A program made the position numbers and the translations under genes. A stretch of 64,000 nt of DNA, taken from the NCBI GenBank assembly GCA_026196775.1, contig JAPHUD010000012.1, positions 62,001 to 126,000 on the forward strand. Direction: 5' to 3'. The notes beneath the pieces were generated by a model that did not search any database, had not been told where the DNA came from, and saw only the letters and a program-made list of their open reading frames with translations. Numbering within the stretch: position 1 is the stretch's first letter; each line of letters begins with the position of its first letter. The stretch is from Flavobacteriales bacterium (lineage in GTDB: Bacteria > Bacteroidota > Bacteroidia > Flavobacteriales_E > Vicingaceae). Positions 34,917-44,020 of this stretch are shown piece after piece.

Positions 34917-35317
34917 GGGGTCGTTTTTGGCTTTGACAGCAAGATGAATGACTAGGTAAGCATGTCGAGCATTGTGAGTTGGCTCGTAAATATCGGCTCT
35001 CAAATCGCTAACTGGCGAAGATAACTATGCAATGGCTGCGTAATCACGACTAAGTCGGATAACCTTCATCCTCGCTGAAGTACAGTAGGCAGGACCATTA
35101 CTCCTCAAAAATATTGTCTGTTTATTTTTGGCTAAGGAGTATCAAACTTTCAGACTAGCCTTTGTGATGTTTCTAAGCATAGGTTAAATAACAGAAACTT
35201 AAGATTGAAATTGGTTGTCTTTTACCTGTTTTATTCCTAACAATTAATAAAAGAATACACATGTAGAAAGCTTACGAGTTCCTTGTTTGGACGAGGGTTC
35301 GAATCCCTCCGACTCCA
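34917..35317 (+). ncRNA. ssrA: transfer-messenger RNA (tmRNA)
   Basis: The 5' end GGGGTCGTTTTTGGCTTTGA and the 3' end GGTTCGAATCCCTCCGACTC form the tRNA-like domain. The seven-base acceptor strands GGGGTCG (34917-34923) and CGACTCC (35310-35316) pair with one G-U, and 35317 is the discriminator A. The CCA tail is not encoded. The tag reading frame at 35014-35043 encodes GEDNYAMAA followed by TAA, ending in the expected Ala-Ala. tmRNA rescues stalled ribosomes with SmpB; smpB is not in the window. Confidence 0.95.
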
Positions 35318-35318
35318 C

Positions 35319-35356
35319 AAAAAAAACCGATAATAGAAATGTTATCGGTTTTTTTT
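35319..35356 (+). terminator. intrinsic terminator of ssrA
   Basis: The left arm at 35319-35333 (ending ACCGATAA) and the right arm at 35342-35356 (TTATCGGT, then T run) form a stem of up to 15 bp with an 8-base loop, two bases after the mature tmRNA end. It could work in both directions. Confidence 0.92.
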
Positions 35357-35402
35357 ATATCTTTATTTTTTTTATTATTCCATTAATAATCAAAATCTTA
35401 TT

Positions 35403-36482
35403 ATGGTAAAAACTGTCTTTCTTTTAATATTAACAACACTGAGTTTATCCTCTTCAGCCCAACTTACTATTACTAATAATGATATGCCAAGTGTTAACGA
35501 TATTTATCATATTAGTATTACTGCTAACTTACAAGGAAACAATCCAGCTCTTACAGGTACTAATTTTTTATGGGATTATTCTCAACTTCAAGCAGCGGTT
35601 CAACGATCTGATACTTTCGTAACTGTATCTTCAACACCATTTGCTTACCAATATTATTTTAACAATCTTCTTTTGTACCCCAATCATAAAGCTAATTATG
35701 CGATAAAAGGAAATGATATAAATTTTCAAGTAGTAAACATTACTGATGTTTACGATTTTTACAAAAACGCTTCTTCTCAATATGCTAATGTTGGTTTTGG
35801 TTCCAATATAAATGGAGTACCATCATCTACACGAAGAATTCCTATTGATATTCAATATGTTTTTCCACTTAATTATAATAACAACAATACTTCTTATTCT
35901 GAGTTTTTAGTTTCCATACCAACGGTAGGCGATTATGGTCAATTTCAAGAGCGTGTTGATACAGTTGATGGATGGGGAACTGTTATTACTCCTTATGGAA
36001 CTTTCAATTGCTTAAGAGTAAAATCTATTTTAAATATTACTGACACACTTTATACATCTCAATTTGGAACAGGGTTTAGTTTTCCAAGGCCACAACAAAT
36101 TGAATACAAATGGTTAGTTGCAAGCTCAGGTGTCCCTGTATTAAAGGTAACAACTACTCCAGGAGGGTCTCAAATAGAATATCAGGATAATTTAATGGTT
36201 GGTATTAATGATAATGTTATGCCTATCTATCAATTAAAAGTATTCCCTAATCCTGCAAAAGAATCAATTGTTATAGATTTTCAATCTCTAAAGAAAGAAC
36301 AAGTCTCTATCAGTTTAAAAGATATCAATGGTAAAATGATTAAAGAGATTTATAGTGGGACTATTGAGAAAGGCAACAATCATATTTTATTATCTCTTTC
36401 TGAGTATAGTAATGGTTATTATTTTTTAGATCTGAATTTTACTAATTCTACAATAACCGAAAAGTTGGTTATCTCCAGATAA
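35403..36482 (+). CDS. secreted protein with T9SS type A C-terminal sorting domain
   Basis: This 359-residue protein has a signal peptide (LILTTLSLSSSAQ). A middle region of about 230 residues has the calycin/jelly-roll-like pattern seen in many uncharacterised Bacteroidota secreted proteins (TNFLWDYSQLQ, VDGWGTVITPYGTFNCLRVK). The C-terminal 80 residues are a type A sorting domain: YQLKVFPNPAKESIVIDF, DINGKMIKEIYSG and LSEYSNGYYFL, ending EKLVISR. It is exported by T9SS and likely attached to the surface. The cargo function is not recognised. Confidence 0.85.
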   Translation: MVKTVFLLILTTLSLSSSAQLTITNNDMPSVNDIYHISITANLQGNNPALTGTNFLWDYSQLQAAVQRSDTFVTVSSTPFAYQYYFNNLLLYPNHKANYAIKGNDINFQVVNITDVYDFYKNASSQYANVGFGSNINGVPSSTRRIPIDIQYVFPLNYNNNNTSYSEFLVSIPTVGDYGQFQERVDTVDGWGTVITPYGTFNCLRVKSILNITDTLYTSQFGTGFSFPRPQQIEYKWLVASSGVPVLKVTTTPGGSQIEYQDNLMVGINDNVMPIYQLKVFPNPAKESIVIDFQSLKKEQVSISLKDINGKMIKEIYSGTIEKGNNHILLSLSEYSNGYYFLDLNFTNSTITEKLVISR

Positions 36483-36497
36483 AACAATTCCATAAAT

Positions 36498-36525
36498 AAA
36501 AACCAGCTAAATTTAGCTGGTTTTT
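36498..36525. terminator. bidirectional intrinsic terminator between convergent genes
   Basis: A perfect palindrome of 28 bases with arms AAAAACCAGCTAAA and TTTAGCTGGTTTTT lies between the stops of the + strand T9SS gene and the - strand PKD-repeat gene. The flanking A and T runs allow termination on both strands. Confidence 0.88.
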
Positions 36526-36529
36526 ATTT

Positions 36530-39500
36530 TTAAATTACTACGGTTACTTTACCAATGTATTCATGCCATTTTCCAAAAACATCTCTTGCTCTTATTTTAT
36601 AGACATATACATCTTGCTTAATTTCTCCGTTTTTATACCTTCCATCCCATTTTGAGTCTAATTGATTACCTTCAAAAATCAATTCTCCCCACCTGTCAAA
36701 AATTAAGGTTTCTATCTCATCTATACCATATCCTTTAGCAAAGAAATGATCATTTTTGTTATCACTATCAGGCGTAAATGCATTAGGTATCCATAGTGCA
36801 AAAGCAGGCTCTATTCTTACTTTCTTTTGTGTGGTATCCTTACAACCAAAAGTGTTTTCGATAAATAAAGTAACATAATAATCACCCGAATCTGTGTAAT
36901 GATGTACAGGATGTGGATTGGTAAATGTAGTTCCCTTATCTCCTACATCCCAAAGCCATTGATTAGCTACAACAGATAAATCTGTAAAAGTAATTTCACT
37001 ATCATAAATATTAGCTTCTTCAGGAGAATAGGCAAAATCTGCCAAAGGTTTTGGAAAAACAGTAAGTATTTGACTCATAGAGTCGGTAATTGTACAACCT
37101 TTATCCGAAGTAACAGAAAGCGTTACATTATAATAAGCTGTATTGGTATGAGATGGATTGTTAAACACCACTCCACCTGGGCTTTGTGCTGCAGAAGTAT
37201 TTCCATTATCAAAATCCCAATGCCAACTTGAAATATTCCCTATAGTATCTATAGTTGAGTTATCTGTGAAATTTATGGTTAAAGGAGAACATCCTTGGGT
37301 AATGTCTGCAATAAAATCTACTTGAGGTATAGGGTTTACATTAATTTCTAATGTTTGACTATTGGGACATCCGTTATTACTAATAACAGTTAGTGTTGCA
37401 TAAAATTTTCCTTCAGAATTATATTGATAAATTGGGTTTTGCTGCGTACTTGTTCCTGAATTGTCGCCAAAATCCCAATTCCATGAAACAATATTGTTTT
37501 GTGTAAAATTATTCGATATAGTTGTTAAATCAGTAAACTGAGTAGGTATGTTAAAACAAACTTCTGTTGGTGAAAAGTTCACTACCGGAATTGGCCATAC
37601 TTCAACAAAATGCTTAATCGTATCTTTACAACCATTGTTAGATATCACCACCAATGTAGTAGAATAAATTCCTTCAGCATTATAATTATGTTGAGGACTT
37701 TGTTGTGTAGAAGTATTTCCATCACCAAAATACCATTGCCAATTAGCAATATTACCACTTGTTATAGTTGTTCCATCTACAAATGGTATTGATGTTCCAT
37801 AACACTGATTACTGAACGTAAACTCAGCTTCTGGTTTAGGATAAATGGTTACTGTTTTTATTACTGTATCGGCACAACCTTGTGCAGAATAAACTATCAA
37901 CAGAGGATTATATGTTCCAGTACTTTGATATAGGTTTTGGGTTGTTTGGTTAGTATCATCAATTACCCCATCATTTTCATAATCCCATGCCCAACTTACT
38001 ATTGAAGAATTGTTTACCGTTGAGATGTCATTTAATAGAACTACATCAGTAAAACAAGCATTATTTGCTGTAAAGTTTGCAACAGGGTTGTCATAAACAT
38101 CAATAGAACTAGTGTAAGTGTTTATACAACCACTATCCGATATAACAGTTAGGTTAACATTATACGTACCTGGTTGTCCGTATGTATATGATGGATTTGA
38201 TATTGCTGATGTTCCTGAGTTATCACCAAAATCCCATTGCCAATTTACAATTCCACCAGTAGCAATGGAAGAAGAATCTATAAAATTAGTTACTTGGTTA
38301 TGACAAACAGCATCAGCAACAAAATTAGCTACAGGAATTGGATCAACTACTACAGGAATGGTGATAGAATCCTTACAACCTAAAGATGTTGTTATATGCA
38401 ACTGAGTATTGTATGTTCCTGCGGTAGCAAATCCATTAGTAGAGTTTTGATTTGTATTGTCAATTATTCCGTCATTGGTATAATCCCAATTCCAACTCAC
38501 AATCGTTCCTCCATTTGGTTGAGATAAATCTGTAAATGAAGTTTGTGTTCCTTCACATACGTTAGAATAAGAAAAATTAGCCGCAGGAGTTGCATCAATA
38601 GTTATATAGAAATTATCTGACGGACCAGGGCAACCATTAGCTGTTGGTGTAACAGTAACTGTAGAAGTAACTGAAGCTGTACCTGTATTATTTGCTGTAA
38701 ATGGAGGGATACCTCCATTACCATTTACTTGTAATCCTATATTAGGGTTAGAGTTTGTCCAATTAAAAGTGGTGTTGTTTACCGTTCCAGAAAAATTAGT
38801 TTGAGGAACAATCGCTCCATGACACACAATAATATTTGAAGGTAGAATTACTTGTGGTGTTGGTTTTACTTCAACATAAACATCCGTATTTGCACTTGTA
38901 CAACCATTTACCGTTACATTTACACTATAAAAACCTGTATCTAACATATTAGCATTAGCAATTGTTGGATTTTGTTGAGTACTTGTAAACCCATTAACTC
39001 CCGTCCAGTTGTAAACTCCATTAGCTACATTAGATGCAAAAAGCTGAATATTAACTCCCTCACAAACAGGTGCATTAGTAGTTGCTGTCGGAGCAAAAGG
39101 TATTTGATTTACAACAACATTTGTATAAAAAGTATCACTATAACAACCATTAACTATAGCAACCACACCATATGCCCCTGAAGCATTTAATGGAACAACA
39201 GGTATTGATGGATATTGACTTGAAGAGGTAAAACCATTTGGTCCAAACCAAGAATAAGTGGCTCCTGGCACAGTGTCAACACCTAAATTTAATTGGTCAC
39301 CAACGCAAAGCGGTCCATTATTAGTTGGGTTTAATGGTGGAAATGGTGGTGGATTAATCACATAAGCTGTATCAGAAACAGCAGGACATCCCGACAAGGT
39401 ATCTGTAACACTAACAAAATAAGTACCTGCACTTGTAACCGTAATTGATGGTGTAGTAGCTCCTGTATTCCACATATAATTTATTGGTGGATGAGCATTA

Positions 39501-40282
39501 GCAACACTTGCCGTCAGTACTGCACTTCCTGTTCCCGGACAAATAACTACATTTTGTGGCGTTACATTTACTTCTAATTCTGGCAAAGTATAAACCCTAA
39601 CCGTATCACAAATAAACATTCCTGTACTACATGTTGTTAAGTTTCCACATACTTGATAATCTACATAAGGAGGTGCTGTTGGTACGGGAGTTACTGCTGT
39701 TGTATCGCATTGCGAAGTACATGATAAATAATTATTAAAATCTCCATAATTTCCCGGAAAAATAGAATTCCATGTAACGGTTGACTCAACTAAACCTTTA
39801 ACATTTAAATCTTTACTACAACCTTCTCTTACGGTAATGTCATCTGAAGCTCCATAAGTTTTAGTAGTAGTTATTACATAAGTGGCATTATCATTTCCTG
39901 ATTTACAATATGTTACACAAAAATTAACCACGCCTGTATCAATACAAAGTGGAGTACCCAAAGATGTTGGAGTACCACACCCTACTTGATAAAAAGCTCC
40001 ACCCGGAGGTGCAGGATTAAAAACATCAAAGTTTACTTGATTAGCTCCCGGACTAACAGTAATGTTAAAACTAATACATCTGGCAGGCCCTGAAGCAGAA
40101 CAACAGTAGCCATTTCTAGTAGATTGGATAGCATAACTTGTATCTGGATTTGCTGAAAGATTAATAGTAAATGTTGGAACTGTATTGTCACAACCACATG
40201 ATTGGGTTTGTGCTTGTAGGTTGTTATCGGCAAAGAGTAGCAAAAAAACACCGAAAAACAAAAGGGAGTAGATAGTTTTCAT
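36530..40282 (-). CDS. large PKD-repeat surface protein with T9SS type B sorting domain (adhesin-like)
   Basis: This 1250-residue protein has a signal peptide (LLFFGVFLLLFADNNLQAQ). A Cys-rich N-terminal region of about 230 residues is followed by about three Ig-like repeats (GATYSWFGPNGFTSSSQYP, GVYNWTGVNGFTSTQQNP). Seven PKD repeats follow, each with a WxWDF/WDY core and a GxYxxxLxVxxxxGC end. The C-terminus is a type B sorting domain: LWIPNAFTPDSDNKNDHF, FDRWGELIFEGNQ and YVYKIRARDVFGKWHEYIG. It resembles SprB-type motility adhesins in layout but is much shorter. Its role may be adhesion. It is 234 bases from lptG and shares a terminator with the convergent gene. Confidence 0.88.
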   Translation of the reverse strand: MKTIYSLLFFGVFLLLFADNNLQAQTQSCGCDNTVPTFTINLSANPDTSYAIQSTRNGYCCSASGPARCISFNITVSPGANQVNFDVFNPAPPGGAFYQVGCGTPTSLGTPLCIDTGVVNFCVTYCKSGNDNATYVITTTKTYGASDDITVREGCSKDLNVKGLVESTVTWNSIFPGNYGDFNNYLSCTSQCDTTAVTPVPTAPPYVDYQVCGNLTTCSTGMFICDTVRVYTLPELEVNVTPQNVVICPGTGSAVLTASVANAHPPINYMWNTGATTPSITVTSAGTYFVSVTDTLSGCPAVSDTAYVINPPPFPPLNPTNNGPLCVGDQLNLGVDTVPGATYSWFGPNGFTSSSQYPSIPVVPLNASGAYGVVAIVNGCYSDTFYTNVVVNQIPFAPTATTNAPVCEGVNIQLFASNVANGVYNWTGVNGFTSTQQNPTIANANMLDTGFYSVNVTVNGCTSANTDVYVEVKPTPQVILPSNIIVCHGAIVPQTNFSGTVNNTTFNWTNSNPNIGLQVNGNGGIPPFTANNTGTASVTSTVTVTPTANGCPGPSDNFYITIDATPAANFSYSNVCEGTQTSFTDLSQPNGGTIVSWNWDYTNDGIIDNTNQNSTNGFATAGTYNTQLHITTSLGCKDSITIPVVVDPIPVANFVADAVCHNQVTNFIDSSSIATGGIVNWQWDFGDNSGTSAISNPSYTYGQPGTYNVNLTVISDSGCINTYTSSIDVYDNPVANFTANNACFTDVVLLNDISTVNNSSIVSWAWDYENDGVIDDTNQTTQNLYQSTGTYNPLLIVYSAQGCADTVIKTVTIYPKPEAEFTFSNQCYGTSIPFVDGTTITSGNIANWQWYFGDGNTSTQQSPQHNYNAEGIYSTTLVVISNNGCKDTIKHFVEVWPIPVVNFSPTEVCFNIPTQFTDLTTISNNFTQNNIVSWNWDFGDNSGTSTQQNPIYQYNSEGKFYATLTVISNNGCPNSQTLEINVNPIPQVDFIADITQGCSPLTINFTDNSTIDTIGNISSWHWDFDNGNTSAAQSPGGVVFNNPSHTNTAYYNVTLSVTSDKGCTITDSMSQILTVFPKPLADFAYSPEEANIYDSEITFTDLSVVANQWLWDVGDKGTTFTNPHPVHHYTDSGDYYVTLFIENTFGCKDTTQKKVRIEPAFALWIPNAFTPDSDNKNDHFFAKGYGIDEIETLIFDRWGELIFEGNQLDSKWDGRYKNGEIKQDVYVYKIRARDVFGKWHEYIGKVTVVI

Positions 40283-40516
40283 GGCGTAGAAGTTTAGAGG
40301 TTTACTTCTTTAACGACAAAATAATTCAAAATGTTCCTTTTGTTAATAAGTGAAAACCCTTATACAGTCTATGTTTCAGAGTTAACCAACTAAAAAACAA
40401 CCCTTTGTCATACAAAAAAAATATTTATTAACAAATTTTTTTTGATAAATTTATAAATTTAACAGATTTAATGTTAAAACGTAAAATTTTAACAAATATC
40501 AATACTGAAAAGTAAA

Positions 40517-41596
40517 TTATTTAGGAGCTATTTTTAATAAATACAGAGCCAATAGACCGTACAAAATATTAGGCGTCCATACAGCCACCAATACAGATGC
40601 TCCAGAAGTAAGGGCAAACGAAGTAAATATTTGCATAAACAATATATAAGAAGCACTTATTAATAAGCCTAACCCTATATGTAAGCCTATTCCTCCTCTA
40701 ACCTTTCTGCTCGACATGGCAACACCAATTACTGTTAAAATAAATGTAGCAAATGGATAGGCAAATCTTGTTTGTCGCTCCACCAAATAACGGGTGATTT
40801 TTTCAGAGCCTTTAAAAACAGCTTCCTCTATAAAGTCGTTTAATTCTTTATAACCCATTGTTTGAACGAAGCTTTTTCTTCTTTTAAACTCTTCGGGTTT
40901 TAAATTAAGTGTGGTATCTTTATACGCTCCTGTATTTACAATTTCATCTAACCCGTTAATATGTCTTTCGTAGTAATTTCCAATATGCCATTTATGGGTA
41001 ATGGTATCCCAAATTACATTGTCCGCAATTAGTTTATAAGTTAATTCTCCTTCTTCATTGAAATTTTCAATAGAAAAATCTATCCCCATATCTATATCGG
41101 CATTATAGCTCGACATATAGATAAAAGTTTCTTTATCTATTTGCATGTGGATATCTCTATCTACATTTCTAAACTTATTTTTTCTATACACTTCTTCAAA
41201 AGCAATTCTTTCTTTGTTTGCTTCAGGAATAACAAAATTGTTAAGGTAAAAAGAAATGATAGTAAGTATAGCTGCCGATATTAAGTAGGGTCTTAACAAT
41301 CTTTTAAAACTTACTCCACCAGCAAGTATGGCAACAATTTCTGAATTACTCGCCATTTTAGAAGTAAAGAAAATTACCGTAATAAATATAAAAATTGGAC
41401 TTAGTTGATTAATTAAAAATGGTACAAAATTGAGGTAGTAATCTAAAAATATTGCCGATACAGAAGCTTTTCGTTCAATAAAAGTTTGTAGGTTTTCCGA
41501 TAAATCAAATATAATTATAATCGGTATGATAAGAAGTATGGTAAAAGCAAACGTTCCTAAAAACTTTTTAATTATATATGCATCAATAATCTTCAT
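40517..41596 (-). CDS. LptF/LptG-family permease (lipopolysaccharide export)
   Basis: This 359-residue YjgP/YjgQ-family protein has an N-terminal TM segment (GTFAFTILLIIPIIIIF), two more near residues 50-70 and 97-115, a large periplasmic jelly-roll region (about 130-260) and three C-terminal TMs. It works with LptB as the inner-membrane ABC exporter for LPS. F and G subunits are hard to separate by eye; the gene next to it encodes Tgt, a common Bacteroidota order. The stop-to-start gap to tgt is five bases. Confidence 0.88.
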   Translation of the reverse strand: MKIIDAYIIKKFLGTFAFTILLIIPIIIIFDLSENLQTFIERKASVSAIFLDYYLNFVPFLINQLSPIFIFITVIFFTSKMASNSEIVAILAGGVSFKRLLRPYLISAAILTIISFYLNNFVIPEANKERIAFEEVYRKNKFRNVDRDIHMQIDKETFIYMSSYNADIDMGIDFSIENFNEEGELTYKLIADNVIWDTITHKWHIGNYYERHINGLDEIVNTGAYKDTTLNLKPEEFKRRKSFVQTMGYKELNDFIEEAVFKGSEKITRYLVERQTRFAYPFATFILTVIGVAMSSRKVRGGIGLHIGLGLLISASYILFMQIFTSFALTSGASVLVAVWTPNILYGLLALYLLKIAPK

Positions 41597-41601
41597 TTAA
41601 A

Positions 41602-42732
41602 CTATAACCTAGTTGCCAATTGTTTTACCATTTTATTTTTCCATGTTGTAAAATCTCCTAACAAAATATGTTCCCTTGCTTCATTAACCAACCAAAGATA
41701 AAAACTTAAGTTATGCAAAGTAGCAATTTGCGCCCCTAATATTTCTTTAGAAATAATTAAATGACGAAGATACGCTTTTGAATAAAAAGTATCTACATAA
41801 CTTGTTCCATCAACATCTATTGGCGAAAAATCTGCTTCCCACTTTTTATTTTTAATATTGATAAAACCATTTTGTGTAAATAACATTCCGTTACGAGCAT
41901 TTCTGGTAGGCATCACACAATCAAACATATCTATACCTAAGGCAATATTCTCCAATAAATTAATTGGTGTACCAACCCCCATTAAATAACGTGGTTTATC
42001 TTCCGGAAGAATATTGGTTACAATTTCGCACATTTCATACATTTCATCATCCGGCTCTCCTACCGAAAGTCCACCAATGGCATTTCCTTCTCTTTCAAAA
42101 GAAGCAATTTTTTCGGCAGATTGTTTTCTTAAGTCTTTATAAACACTACCCTGAACTATTGGAAAAAGTGTTTGACTGTATCCGTACAAACCTTCTGTTT
42201 CATCAAACCTTTCACAACAACGTTTAAGCCAACGATGCGTCATGTGCATAGAGTTTTTGGCATATTTATAATCACACGGATAAGGTGTACATTCATCAAA
42301 AGCCATAATAATATCCGCTCCAATGGTTCTTTGTATGTCCATTACGTTTTCCGGTGTAAATAAATGTTTAGAACCATCAATATGAGAGGAAAATGTTGCT
42401 CCTTCTTCTTTAATTTTTCTCCTTCCTGACAACGAGTATACTTGATAACCACCACTATCGGTAAGAATTGGTTTTTCCCAATTCATAAATTTATGTAAAC
42501 CTCCTGCCTGACCAATAACATCTAATTTAGGTCTTAAATATAAATGGTAGGTGTTTCCTAATATTATTTGTGCATTAATATCATTATTTAATTCATGTTG
42601 ATGAACCCCTTTTACTGTTGCGGCTGTCCCCACAGGCATAAAAATTGGTGTTTTAATAATTCCATGATCGGTAGTAATCTCTCCTGCTCTCGCTTTTGAT
42701 TGTAGATCTTTCTTTTCTAATTTAAACTTCAT
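41602..42732 (-). CDS. tgt: queuine/preQ1 tRNA-ribosyltransferase Tgt, without the zinc-binding cysteines
   Basis: This 376-residue Tgt inserts preQ1 at G34 of tRNAs with a GUN anticodon. Catalytic and binding motifs are present: ILGNTYHLYLRPKLDV, ILTDSGGYQVYSL, MAFDECTPYPCDY, GIDMFDCVMPTRNARNG. The zinc site normally reads CxCxxC then His. Here residues 306-313 read DVDGTSYV with no Cys, and only His340 (IATLHNLSFYLW) remains. So it is either structurally zinc-free or stabilised otherwise, a form I believe recurs in Bacteroidota. It is co-transcribed with the LptF/G gene. Confidence 0.92.
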   Translation of the reverse strand: MKFKLEKKDLQSKARAGEITTDHGIIKTPIFMPVGTAATVKGVHQHELNNDINAQIILGNTYHLYLRPKLDVIGQAGGLHKFMNWEKPILTDSGGYQVYSLSGRRKIKEEGATFSSHIDGSKHLFTPENVMDIQRTIGADIIMAFDECTPYPCDYKYAKNSMHMTHRWLKRCCERFDETEGLYGYSQTLFPIVQGSVYKDLRKQSAEKIASFEREGNAIGGLSVGEPDDEMYEMCEIVTNILPEDKPRYLMGVGTPINLLENIALGIDMFDCVMPTRNARNGMLFTQNGFINIKNKKWEADFSPIDVDGTSYVDTFYSKAYLRHLIISKEILGAQIATLHNLSFYLWLVNEAREHILLGDFTTWKNKMVKQLATRL

Positions 42733-42841
42733 TTATAGTTGCTTATTAACTTTTTCATGAGAAATGCACCTTCAAAACTTATTAACGATGCATGTCTAAA
42801 AACTTCGCCAAAGATAATTATTTAGTACGGACATAGCTCTT

Positions 42842-42849
42842 TATTTTTG
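42842..42849 (+). promoter_or_regulatory. putative -7 box of the glycosyltransferase-sigma operon
   Basis: TATTTTTG fits TAnnTTTG and lies 19 bases before the ATG at 42869. Confidence 0.5.
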
Positions 42850-42868
42850 ACATTGAATTATATTTATA

Positions 42869-44020
42869 ATGCAAGACTTGTTAAAAGACATTTTTTCCTT
42901 CTTCCCTCCTCACTCCATTTGGGATTGGATGATTATTCTATTTATCTTCATGTTTCTTATTCAAGTATTTTATTATCTATACTTTTTTACAAAAATTGCT
43001 TTTTATACCCCAACTACTTTTCAACCGCAAACTACTCCCGTATCAGTAATTGTTTGTGCTAAAAACGAAAGAGAAAATTTGTTAGCATTTCTACCTTATA
43101 TTTTATCTCAAGATTACCCCGATTTTGAAGTTATTGTTGTTAATGATAGCTCTGTAGATGATACCCAAGATGTATTAAAGGCATTTTCATTACAACATAA
43201 CAACCTTAAAATTGTTACAGTTCCTGACAATGACCGTTTTTATGGCAATAAAAAATTTGCTCTAACTTTAGGAATAAAAGCAGCAAAAAATAAAATAGTA
43301 TTACTTACCGATGCCGATTGCAAACCTACTTCAAACCAATGGATAAGTTTAATGACTGCTTACGAAAACCCTCAAAAGAAAATAATTTTAGGCGTTGGCA
43401 ATTACGAACAACAACCAAGCTTTCTAAATAAACTAATACGGTTCGAAACTTTTTATACGGCAATTCAATATACTTCTTATGCTTTGCGCAACCTACCATA
43501 TATGGGCGTTGGAAGAAACCTAAGCTATCATTCAAGTATATTTTTTAACAATAAAGGATTTGCTTCTCACCACCATATTATTTCGGGTGATGATGATTTA
43601 TTCATAAACGAGGTAGCTAACCGTAATAACACACAAGTTGTATTGAATACTGCTGCTCATACTATATCCAAACCAAAAACTACTTTTGATAAATGGATAC
43701 GTCAAAAACAACGACATTTTTTAAGTGGCACACACTATAAATTAAAGCACCAATTGCTGTTAGGAACTTTTATGTTTTCCAATTTAATTTTTGTAGGCTT
43801 ATTTTTTTTATTGGTCTTTAAAATCCCCCATGTTCATCTAATAGTTGGGTTGTTTTTACTAAAATATATCATTCAAATGCTTATCTTTAGGTTTTCTACT
43901 AAGCAATTGGGTAATGAAGATATTATTATATATACGCCAATTTTTGAACTATTTTTTATGTTTTTCAATCCAATTTTAGTAATTTCAAACTTTATAAAAA
44001 AGAGAACCCAATGGAATTAG
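42869..44020 (+). CDS. family 2 glycosyltransferase, membrane-bound
   Basis: This 383-residue protein has an N-terminal TM segment (MIILFIFMFLIQVFYYLYF). A GT-A domain has PVSVIVCAKNERENLLAF, FEVIVVNDSSVDDTQDV, IVLLTDADCKPTSNQW (DxD site), then FISGDDDLF-like ISGDDDLFINEV and a QxxRW-like IRQKQRHFLSG. C-terminal TMs follow. It resembles processive GT2 enzymes such as those making surface polysaccharide; the product is unknown. The ATG of the sigma-factor gene lies inside its last codons, a 10-base overlap that implies translational coupling. Confidence 0.88.
   Translation: MQDLLKDIFSFFPPHSIWDWMIILFIFMFLIQVFYYLYFFTKIAFYTPTTFQPQTTPVSVIVCAKNERENLLAFLPYILSQDYPDFEVIVVNDSSVDDTQDVLKAFSLQHNNLKIVTVPDNDRFYGNKKFALTLGIKAAKNKIVLLTDADCKPTSNQWISLMTAYENPQKKIILGVGNYEQQPSFLNKLIRFETFYTAIQYTSYALRNLPYMGVGRNLSYHSSIFFNNKGFASHHHIISGDDDLFINEVANRNNTQVVLNTAAHTISKPKTTFDKWIRQKQRHFLSGTHYKLKHQLLLGTFMFSNLIFVGLFFLLVFKIPHVHLIVGLFLLKYIIQMLIFRFSTKQLGNEDIIIYTPIFELFFMFFNPILVISNFIKKRTQWN

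Noticed and set aside
35290-35317. A separate tRNA gene at GGTTCGAATCC
   Set aside because: This is the T-arm and acceptor of the tmRNA; no D-arm or anticodon arm lies next to it.
38972-40251. Open frames inside the PKD gene, on both strands
   Set aside because: They lie entirely within a 1250-codon gene with a signal peptide and sorting domain, and have no independent start context.
36530-40282. A CRISPR array or DNA tandem repeat in the PKD-repeat gene
   Set aside because: The repeats exist only at the protein level; the DNA copies are diverged and in one open frame.
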